A stretch of 5,304 bases of DNA, from NCBI GenBank assembly GCA_003133005.1, contig PKZI01000124.1, forward strand, positions 1 through 5,304, in the 5' to 3' direction. Positions within the stretch are counted from its first letter, which is position 1. Every line of letters starts with the position of its first letter. The stretch is from Acidimicrobiaceae bacterium (GTDB taxonomy: Bacteria; Actinomycetota; Acidimicrobiia; Acidimicrobiales; RAAP-2). The notes under the pieces were generated by a model. That model made no database searches. It was not told the DNA's origin and saw only the letters and a program-made list of their open reading frames with translations. Both the position numbers and the translations under genes were made by a program. Below, piece by piece: positions 1 through 4,758 of this stretch.

Positions 1-313
1 CACCGTCTCGCGTCTGGGTGACCACGAAACGAGGGACGTCAAGTTGTGCGCGTCGACTCCTATCGAAAGGTAGGGATCCGAACGCGACGATACCGGTGCC
101 GGTGGGACCCTCTTCGCCCGCCAGCTGGTGCGCGCTGAGCAACGTCATCGCGGTCGCACTTGATTCGAGGTCACCTAACTGAATGGAGTCAGCGGTCCCT
201 CCAAAACCCACACGAAGTATCGTTGGCGTCTCGAGGAGCCAACCCTCTCGTGCACTCAGAGCGCGAAGGACATCGCGTGAAATCGGTTCGATCCGACGAC
301 GTGTGAACTTCAC
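1..313 (-). CDS. menF: Isochorismate synthase MenF, N-terminal part (runs off the left edge)
   Basis: The frame stays open to the window edge and gives 104 residues. I place the start at a GTG (313-311) whose last two bases are part of the menG stop, a GTGA coupling; a purine-rich CGAGG lies just upstream. Visible features are RVGFGG (34-39), a middle stretch ending AGEEGPTGTGIVAFGSLPFD (65-84) and a following LDVPRFVVTQ (91-100). The G-[AS]-LPFD element followed by a 'VP' strand is typical of the N-terminal half of isochorismate synthases of the MenF/EntC/DhbC type. The catalytic chorismate-binding domain lies outside the window. The expected role is chorismate to isochorismate, the first committed step of menaquinone synthesis. 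Being directly downstream of menG favours a menaquinone role over a siderophore or salicylate one, but sequence alone cannot separate MenF from EntC-like enzymes here. Confidence 0.82.
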   Translation of the reverse strand, partial: MKFTRRRIEPISRDVLRALSAREGWLLETPTILRVGFGGTADSIQLGDLESSATAMTLLSAHQLAGEEGPTGTGIVAFGSLPFDRSRRAQLDVPRFVVTQTRDG

Positions 314-1002
314 GAGGACCTCGTGGCGAGGAACTGCTGACTGAGTCCACCCATGACGCGACGATGGTTCACCGCACTAAAACCCGCCTCGTTGAGCATG
401 AGCATGATTTCGTCGCTGGCGGGAAGATACGCGGTGGACGCGGGCAAGTAGTGATAGGCCGCTCGATTGGACAGAAGTGACCCGAGCCACGGCACAATGT
501 GGCGAAACCAGAGACGAAAACCTGCCCTGAGTGGACCAGAGGTGGGTTCGGCGACTTCGAGTAGCGAGATTCGTCCGCCCGGGCGCACGACACGAGCCAT
601 TTCACCGAAGGTCGCGGCGAGGTCGGTGAAATTACGCAACGCGTATCCGCACGTGACGCCATCGAAGGTCGCCTTCGCGAAGGGTAATTGCGACGCGTCA
701 GCCTGCACGCGATAGGTGACCTCGCGACCTGCTTGGAGCATGCCCAGGCTGAGGTCAGTCGCGACGGGGTGGTGCCCTTGACGGACAAGTTCGCGTGTGA
801 AGTCCCCGGTACCTGCGGCGAGATCGAGGACCGTACTCTGGCGGGGGAGTCGAAGATCAGTCACGGCGCGTCGTCGCCACCGCGCGTCAAGTCCCAGTGT
901 CATGAACTTATTGACCATCTCGTAGCGCGGTGCGATGGCGTCAAACATCGCACGTACTTGTCGCGTCTTTTCCTCGCCCTGGGGAAGCGTTGTCCGTGTC
1001 AT
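310..1002 (-). CDS. menG: Demethylmenaquinone methyltransferase (MenG/UbiE family)
   Basis: This 230-residue protein has the usual length for the UbiE/MenG family of SAM-dependent C-methyltransferases, which methylate demethylmenaquinone to menaquinone, the last step of the pathway. Visible signatures in order: MFDAIAPRYEMVNKFMTLGL (19-38), matching the family's N-terminal motif with Glu where Asp is common; SAM motif I LDLAAGTGDFT (59-69); acidic end of strand 2 at D83; ADASQLPF (101-108); GYALRNFTD (119-127); RVVRPGGRISLLEVAEP (137-153), the second family signature; and YHYLPAS (183-189). The ATG at 1002 is 4 bp after the upstream hydratase stop and has no clear Shine-Dalgarno, suggesting translational coupling. 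The stop overlaps the menF GTG. In an actinobacterium with menF alongside, menaquinone rather than ubiquinone is the likely product. Confidence 0.93.
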   Translation of the reverse strand: MTRTTLPQGEEKTRQVRAMFDAIAPRYEMVNKFMTLGLDARWRRRAVTDLRLPRQSTVLDLAAGTGDFTRELVRQGHHPVATDLSLGMLQAGREVTYRVQADASQLPFAKATFDGVTCGYALRNFTDLAATFGEMARVVRPGGRISLLEVAEPTSGPLRAGFRLWFRHIVPWLGSLLSNRAAYHYLPASTAYLPASDEIMLMLNEAGFSAVNHRRVMGGLSQQFLATRSS

Positions 1003-1006
1003 GAGA

Positions 1007-1462
1007 TCAGAAGTAGTAGCGAAAGACGACTTGTGCGACGCAACTGGGTTTTGGCGCGTCCTTGACCTCGACCATGACGTCGAGCGCCACCTGAACCCCG
1101 CCCGTGACGTCGTCGACCGACGTCAACGTGGCGCCCGCACGGATCTCCGCGCCGACCGGGACCGGGCTCGTGAAGCGGACCTTGTTGGTGCCGTAGTTGA
1201 CACCCATCGTCACGCCCTCAACGCTCAAGACACCGCCGAGCAACACGGGGATGAGCGACAGCGTGAGGTAGCCGTGGGCAATGGTGTGCCCGAACGGTCC
1301 CGTTTTGGCACGCTCAGGGTCAACGTGGATCCACTGGTGATCGCCCGTGGCGTCGGCGAACAGATCGACCTGTGCCTGGGTGACGTGCTGATAGTCCGAG
1401 TACCCCAAGTGCGTTCCCACGAGGGATTTGAGTTCCTCGATGCTCGTGATGTGCGTGGTCAT
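1007..1462 (-). CDS. (R)-specific enoyl-CoA hydratase, MaoC-like, HtdZ (Rv0130) type
   Basis: The predicted protein is a 151-residue single hot-dog domain of the MaoC/NodN hydratase family. I chose the ATG at 1462 rather than an in-frame start at 1540. A strong GGGAGG lies 5 nt upstream of it, the family homology begins there, and the resulting length matches mycobacterial HtdZ (Rv0130) as I remember it. The hydratase-2 motif FADATGDHQWIHVDPERA (residues 35-52) carries the catalytic pair D41 and H46, followed by GPFGHTIAHGYLTLSLIP and NYGTNKVRFTSPVPVG, all closely like HtdZ. The family hydrates trans-2-enoyl-CoA to (R)-3-hydroxyacyl-CoA in the cytosol. It is the first gene of the unit and menG begins 4 bp after its stop. 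The true substrate is unknown and a menaquinone role is not implied by the family. Confidence 0.9.
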   Translation of the reverse strand: MTTHITSIEELKSLVGTHLGYSDYQHVTQAQVDLFADATGDHQWIHVDPERAKTGPFGHTIAHGYLTLSLIPVLLGGVLSVEGVTMGVNYGTNKVRFTSPVPVGAEIRAGATLTSVDDVTGGVQVALDVMVEVKDAPKPSCVAQVVFRYYF

Positions 1463-1467
1463 ATTTG

Positions 1468-1473
1468 CCTCCC
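1468..1473 (-). promoter_or_regulatory. Shine-Dalgarno of the MaoC-like hydratase
   Basis: Read on the minus strand, GGGAGG stands 5 nt before the ATG at 1462. It decides the start: the longer reading back to 1540 would put this ribosome site inside the coding region and add 26 residues with no family similarity. Confidence 0.8.
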
Positions 1474-1478
1474 AAGAG

Positions 1479-1484
1479 ACTCTA
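1479..1484 (-). promoter_or_regulatory. Candidate -10 element for the hydratase-menG-menF operon
   Basis: TAGAGT on the minus strand fits TAnnnT. It would place the transcript start about 10 nt before the ATG, leaving a very short leader that still holds GGAGG. No convincing -35 is visible. A second minus-strand TAnnnT, TAGGGT (1547-1542), would give a more usual leader of about 70 nt. The choice between the two is open. Confidence 0.3.
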
Positions 1485-1545
1485 ATGTTTGTGATCGATC
1501 GAACTCTTGGCGCGTGCGGGGGTCCATCTGATGAACCCACGACCC

Positions 1546-1551
1546 TAGAAT
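1546..1551 (+). promoter_or_regulatory. Candidate -10 element of the VIT-family gene (possible leaderless transcript)
   Basis: TAGAAT ends 6 nt before the GTG at 1558, the spacing expected between a -10 box and the transcription start. No Shine-Dalgarno precedes the GTG, so the mRNA may begin at its first codon. Leaderless mRNAs are common in Actinobacteria. No clear -35 is seen. Confidence 0.4.
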
Positions 1552-1557
1552 CGCTAC

Positions 1558-2259
1558 GTGAGCGCCGTGCACGTCGAAGAACACCATCGTGAAATATCAG
1601 GCGGCTGGATTCGCGCGGGGATTTTTGGGATAAGTGATGGACTCGTCACCAATACCTCGTTCTTGTTGGGCTTTGCGGGAGCGGACCCGAGTCACAATGT
1701 TGTGCGCCTCGCGGGTCTCGCCACGTTGGTGGCGGGAAGCTTCTCCATGGGTACGGGTGAGTACCTTTCAATGCGCGCCCAGAAAGAACTCTTCGAGTAT
1801 GAGATCAACGTCGAGCGTCGCGCGATAGCTGACAGCCCCGACGACGAGCGTCGCGAACTACGTGACTTATTCATATCTCGAGGTATCGACACGACTTTGG
1901 CGGAGCGTCTTTCGGTCGACCTCATGCGTGACCCTGATCTCGCGCTTCGCACGCACGCGCGCGAAGAATTGGGTGTGGACCCTACGGCGACCGGTATGCC
2001 ACTCGCGGCCGCGTATTCGTCGTTCTTCTCGTTTGCGGTGGGTTCGTTCATCCCGCTCGTGCCCTGGCTCTGGAGCACCACGGGCAACCAGGTTCTCTGG
2101 TCAATTCTCTTCGCTGGTCTCGGTTCGATCGCGGTGGGCGCCGCGATTGGTCGCTTCACTCGCCGCGGCATGTTTCGCTGGGCCCTTCGTCAACTCATCA
2201 TCACGGCCGTGGCGGCCGGGGTGACCTACGGCGTCGGCCGGGGCGTGGGAACGACCTAA
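1558..2259 (+). CDS. VIT1/CCC1-family iron/manganese transporter
   Basis: This 233-residue membrane protein belongs to the VIT1/CCC1 (DUF125) family, which moves Fe2+ or Mn2+ out of the cytosol. The first transmembrane helix carries GISDGLVTNTSFLLGFAGA (24-42), with D27 at the conserved metal-path position. Helix 2 carries the hallmark AGSFSMGTGEYLSM (59-72), with M64 and E68. A soluble acidic helical segment (about 73-140, including E97 and E100 and ending HAREELGVDP) corresponds to the metal-binding domain between helices 2 and 3. Three more hydrophobic helices follow at about 148-170, 178-198 and 207-230, giving the five expected. The GTG at 1558 has no Shine-Dalgarno but sits just after a -10-like box; a second GTG at 1567 is possible. 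The gene is alone in its transcription unit, its stop overlaps that of mshD, and no metal-regulator site was recognised. Fe versus Mn cannot be told from sequence. Confidence 0.9.
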   Translation: MSAVHVEEHHREISGGWIRAGIFGISDGLVTNTSFLLGFAGADPSHNVVRLAGLATLVAGSFSMGTGEYLSMRAQKELFEYEINVERRAIADSPDDERRELRDLFISRGIDTTLAERLSVDLMRDPDLALRTHAREELGVDPTATGMPLAAAYSSFFSFAVGSFIPLVPWLWSTTGNQVLWSILFAGLGSIAVGAAIGRFTRRGMFRWALRQLIITAVAAGVTYGVGRGVGTT

Positions 2260-3095
2260 CGAGAAAAGTGCAGGAGACGATCCTCGCGTTCAAGACGAAA
2301 GCCTAGGGATTCGTAGAGTTTGCGCGCGTCGGTATTGGACTCGTCGACAAAGAGCACCGCGTCGTTCACGCCCTTCTTACGCAGTGATGCGAGACCCTGG
2401 GTGACCATGACGCGCCCGAGTCCATGACCCTGGAAGTCGGGGTGGACCGAGACCACGTAGATTTCACCGAATCGGTCAGGGTGCAATTCGTGGACCTTCG
2501 TCCAGCACGACGCGGCAAGACGACCATCGATTTCGAGAAGCAAGAAGCCGGAAGGATCGAACCACGGCTCGTTGGTACGTTCGTCGAGATCGACACGCGA
2601 CCACGCACCTTGCTCGGGGTGGTCGGCGAAAGCGGCGTTGTTTTGGGCAATCCACTCGTCTTCGTCACGCCCCGGCTCGAAGTTACGCAATGTCGCTCCT
2701 TCGGGAACCGCGACGACCGGCACTGGTAGGCGCAGACTCAGCAGTAGCAATGCGCGAATGGAGTGACCTAATCCGCCGCGACTAGGACCTCGCGTCCACC
2801 AGTCGATACCATCGTGGCGTTCGAGCACTTCAGCCAAGAGGTCGGCGTCAAAGCCGCCTCCGCACATTTCGATGGTGACGTGCTTGATGCCGTTGACGAC
2901 TGCGTAGTCAGTAAGTACGTGTTCGTCGTCGTAGCGAAGCCAGTGTTCGCCGGGCCAACCGTGCACGACGATGCGCCGCCGACCCTCGTCGAGAGCTTCG
3001 CGACCGAGTTCGGCTTCGGTGCGGTTCAAGAGATTGAGTACCTCAAGACGCTGGTCACCCGAGAGAACGGGGGTGCAGTGCCACGCGTCACTCAT
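2256..3095 (-). CDS. mshD: Mycothiol synthase (MshD), tandem GNAT acetyltransferase
   Basis: MshD acetylates the cysteine amine of Cys-GlcN-Ins with acetyl-CoA, the last step of mycothiol synthesis, in the cytosol. At 279 residues it is slightly shorter than typical MshD of about 300. The N-terminal GNAT-like half (about 1-125) is divergent, with HSIRALLLL near its end. A linker LPVPVVAVPEGATLRNFEPG (123-142) leads to the active C-terminal GNAT domain. Diagnostic stretches there are NNAAFADHPEQGAWS (152-166), EPWFDPSGFLL (176-186), WTKVH (198-202), GEIYVVSVHPDFQGHGLGR (210-228; the QGHGLG turn is the acetyl-CoA pyrophosphate loop) and FVDESNTDARKLYESLGF (249-266). The ATG at 3095 has no good Shine-Dalgarno and lies 19 bp after the small upstream gene, so the two are probably cotranscribed. 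The stop overlaps the VIT-family stop. Its presence marks the host as actinobacterial. Confidence 0.93.
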   Translation of the reverse strand: MSDAWHCTPVLSGDQRLEVLNLLNRTEAELGREALDEGRRRIVVHGWPGEHWLRYDDEHVLTDYAVVNGIKHVTIEMCGGGFDADLLAEVLERHDGIDWWTRGPSRGGLGHSIRALLLLSLRLPVPVVAVPEGATLRNFEPGRDEDEWIAQNNAAFADHPEQGAWSRVDLDERTNEPWFDPSGFLLLEIDGRLAASCWTKVHELHPDRFGEIYVVSVHPDFQGHGLGRVMVTQGLASLRKKGVNDAVLFVDESNTDARKLYESLGFRLEREDRLLHFSR

Positions 3096-3114
3096 AATCG
3101 AAGGCTACCGGCTG

Positions 3115-3309
3115 TCAAGTGACGCGACCCGCCACTCGATTGAGACGGCGAAGCAGTGCCCCGACTGTTCGTTCAGCGGCGACCAACTCGGTATAGACGT
3201 CGCCGTCCATGTGCGTACCTTCGGTCTCGACGAGTCGGGTAATGCGCTCGGCGATCTCGTTCATGGTGGAGGTTATGGTGTTTAGCTCATTTTGCATCGA
3301 CACGATCAT
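3115..3309 (-). CDS. Small helical protein of unknown function, upstream of mshD
   Basis: I do not recognise this 64-residue product. It is hydrophilic with no signal peptide or membrane segment. Two stretches, about 6-30 (NELNTITSTMNEIAERITRL) and 38-60 (VYTELVAAERTVGALLRRLN), have hydrophobic residues at i/i+3/i+4 spacing, suggesting a helical hairpin or coiled coil, with a basic C-terminus. The start is uncertain: ATG 3309, GTG 3303 (AAAGG 8 nt upstream) or ATG 3297 (MQNELN). A longer frame to 3450 is rejected because it would overlap ygfZ and its promoter. Support for a real gene is its position: it fills the gap between the divergent promoter and mshD, is on mshD's strand, and ends 19 bp before it. 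Function cannot be inferred beyond possible cotranscription with mycothiol synthesis. Confidence 0.62.
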   Translation of the reverse strand: MIVSMQNELNTITSTMNEIAERITRLVETEGTHMDGDVYTELVAAERTVGALLRRLNRVAGRVT

Positions 3310-3340
3310 CGCCTTTGAAGGAAAGTTGGTTGCTCGCCGA

Positions 3341-3346
3341 TACTGT
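3341..3346 (+). promoter_or_regulatory. Candidate -10 element of the ygfZ-like/trpF-like unit (possible leaderless start)
   Basis: TACTGT lies 8 nt before the ATG at 3355 and no Shine-Dalgarno lies between, so transcription may start at or next to the start codon. The spacing to any -35-like hexamer (TTGAAG at 3315-3320, 20 bp away) is poor. Confidence 0.38.
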
Positions 3347-3347
3347 A
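3342..3347 (-). promoter_or_regulatory. Candidate -10 element of the small gene-mshD unit
   Basis: The same near-palindromic site read on the minus strand gives TACAGT. A start about 7 nt downstream, near 3335, would leave a leader of roughly 25 nt before the ATG at 3309. No -35 is recognisable, so this rests on the -10 alone. Confidence 0.32.
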
Positions 3348-3354
3348 ATGGTCG

Positions 3355-4044
3355 ATGAACATCGAGAGCGTGCACGACGAAGATGAACCCTTTCTCTGGT
3401 CGGAGATCCTCGTGCGTGGTCCCCAGGCTGAGGTCTTCCTCCAAGGTCAATTGAGCCAGGATGTTGCGGATCTCAGCGACACGGGTGCGTGGTCCTTTCT
3501 GCTCGAGCCGAACAGTGATGTGCTCTGTACTTGCTTCGTGCGAGCGCTCCCCGACGGGTTTTCACTGCTCGTCGCACGAGAGAGCAGTCTCGGCGCACTC
3601 GCGCGACTCAAGCGATTTCATCTTCGCGTTGATTGCACGCTCGAACTCTTCGATGCGGCGACCGGTCCCTTTTCGACGTGGGGCGAGCAGATCGATTTAG
3701 GCGAGCCCGGACCGGCGGAGTTCGTGGGGGTGAGTCCCCAGTCCTACGGTGGCGCGTTCGTCACGAGCCACGTCTCTTTCGCGAAAGGTTGTTTTACCGG
3801 CCAAGAGCTCGTCGCGCGAATGGACGCGCGGGGATCGAGCGTACCGTGGCGTTTCGTACGTGTCGTTGGTCCCTCGCTCGACGCCGTTGACGCGGTCCTC
3901 AAGCGAAAGGGACCCGAAGGCGTGAGCGGTGTCACCAGTGCGGTCCGGCGCGGCGACAGCGTCGCCGCCCTCGGTTTCATTCATCGCAGCGCCCTCGACG
4001 AGGCCACGTCGTCAACAGAAGTGACCCTCGACGTCATTGCCTGA
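3355..4044 (+). CDS. ygfZ: YgfZ/GcvT-like folate-binding protein, short form
   Basis: The family signature KGC[FY]xGQE is present as KGCFTGQE (144-151), with the YgfZ cysteine C146, preceded by SHVSFA and followed by LVARMDARGS. Near the N-terminus, VFLQGQLSQDVADL (27-40) matches the 'LQGQ..NDV' strand of the aminomethyltransferase-like fold, and ALGFIHRS (205-212) matches the C-terminal barrel. YgfZ proteins bind tetrahydrofolate and support assembly or repair of certain Fe-S enzymes, including those of tRNA thiomodification. At 229 residues the protein is clearly shorter than E. coli YgfZ (326). The part before the KGC motif, usually carrying a longer pre-loop, is condensed to about 20 residues (AEFVGVSPQS to FVTSHV). 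The ATG at 3355 has no Shine-Dalgarno and is probably leaderless. The trpF-like gene follows after 45 bp on the same strand. Confidence 0.85.
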   Translation: MNIESVHDEDEPFLWSEILVRGPQAEVFLQGQLSQDVADLSDTGAWSFLLEPNSDVLCTCFVRALPDGFSLLVARESSLGALARLKRFHLRVDCTLELFDAATGPFSTWGEQIDLGEPGPAEFVGVSPQSYGGAFVTSHVSFAKGCFTGQELVARMDARGSSVPWRFVRVVGPSLDAVDAVLKRKGPEGVSGVTSAVRRGDSVAALGFIHRSALDEATSSTEVTLDVIA

Positions 4045-4078
4045 ATTTGCGCGGCGGGTGCCGTTACCCTAGGTGCAT

Positions 4079-4082
4079 GGAG
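4079..4082 (+). promoter_or_regulatory. Shine-Dalgarno of the trpF-like gene
   Basis: GGAG stands 7 nt before the GTG at 4090 and supports that codon as the start. The nearby ATG at 4077 is in another frame and stops after seven codons. Confidence 0.6.
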
Positions 4083-4089
4083 AACCGCC

Positions 4090-4758
4090 GTGCGTTTTAA
4101 CACTGAAGGGATCTTCATCAAGGTCTCGGGCGTGACCAGCGAGGAAGACGCGCTCTTTTCGATCGGACTCGGCGCGAGCGCCATAGGTTTCGAGTTCGGG
4201 CCCACCGCGCGGCGCATCACGCCCAGCGCAGCGCACGACATCGTGCGTCGATTACCTGTGGGAGCCCTCTCGGTTGGTGTATTTACGAGCGAGTTGCCAC
4301 AGAAAGTCGTCGAGGTGACCAACACGCTCGGTCTCTCCGCGGCGCAACTTGACGGCGCGTTTTCTGCCTCGGCGATCGAGTGGGTCGCCGAGCGGGTCAC
4401 CACCGTCATTCGATCGTTTCGTCGCGCCGACGACGTGCGTAGCGCGCCAGCGATCGATGGCGTGGACTACTTCTTGTTGCCCGAGGACGACGACGTGTAC
4501 GCCCTCGAGGACTGTCTCGAGATCTTTGCGGACCTTTCGATCCCGACGCCCCTCATCGCCTCGGGTGGTCTTAACGCGACCAACGTTGTCCAGGTCGTGC
4601 AGAATTTTCCGATATGGGGTGTTGACGTGCGCGCGGGTGTCGAAGCCGAACCTGGCCTTAAGGATCCCGTGCAGTTGGGTGAGTTCATTGCCAACGCGCG
4701 ATGGGCGAGTGAGAATGCCTACGTGTCTCGCCAACGCGAGGAGTGGCGAAACTTCTAG
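4090..4758 (+). CDS. TrpF-like (phosphoribosylanthranilate isomerase family) protein lacking the catalytic residues
   Basis: The 222-residue protein follows the TrpF barrel from end to end: IKVSGVTSEEDAL (10-22, family KICGIT..EDA), GASAIGFEFGPTARRITP (28-45), LSVGVFTSELP (60-70), AAQLDGAF (84-91, family VQLHG), LIASGGLNATNV (155-166) and WGVDVRAGVEAEPGLKDP (176-193). The phosphate-binding parts (SGGL, AGVE) and R41/R42 are kept. The general-base Cys (Cys7 in Thermotoga TrpF) is Ser13, codon TCG. The general-acid Asp (Asp126) aligns with P131 in FLLPEDDDVY, and the usual GG[ST]G..FDW loop is missing. The QLHG histidine is D88. TrpF converts phosphoribosylanthranilate to CdRP; with these losses I doubt that activity here. 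The gene is not beside other trp genes, follows the ygfZ-like gene by 45 bp, and its stop overlaps that of fabF. The frame is intact, so it is not an obvious pseudogene. Confidence 0.82.
   Translation: MRFNTEGIFIKVSGVTSEEDALFSIGLGASAIGFEFGPTARRITPSAAHDIVRRLPVGALSVGVFTSELPQKVVEVTNTLGLSAAQLDGAFSASAIEWVAERVTTVIRSFRRADDVRSAPAIDGVDYFLLPEDDDVYALEDCLEIFADLSIPTPLIASGGLNATNVVQVVQNFPIWGVDVRAGVEAEPGLKDPVQLGEFIANARWASENAYVSRQREEWRNF

Noticed and set aside
672..683. 12-bp perfect palindrome CCTTCGCGAAGG, with a similar CTTTCGCGAAAG at 3776-3787
   Set aside because: Both lie inside genes and encode Phe-Ala-Lys; TTC-GCG-AAR is itself palindromic, so they follow from codon choice rather than a shared operator.
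1493..1500. GATCGATC palindrome in the divergent gap, considered as an operator
   Set aside because: Eight bases without extended symmetry or a second copy are too short to support a regulator site.
935..1531. A 198-codon plus-strand frame opposite the hydratase gene
   Set aside because: It is antisense to a well-supported family member, is rich in Arg and Asp from mirrored GC-rich codons, and has no recognisable motif.
1692..2171. A minus-strand 159-codon frame opposite the VIT-family gene
   Set aside because: It is a mirror of the membrane protein's codons with no family signal, and the plus-strand gene is certain.
3091..3118. TTGACA-N16-TATGAG promoter-like pair on the minus strand in front of mshD
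   Set aside because: Transcription would start inside mshD, downstream of the ATG that fits the family, and no good in-frame start follows. The TTGACA also overlaps the stop of the small gene, so chance is likely.
3981..4734. Long minus-strand frames opposite the trpF-like gene (3981-4409 and 4252-4734)
   Set aside because: Their composition is low-complexity Arg/Ser/Thr/Ala with no motif, while the plus strand shows end-to-end TrpF similarity.
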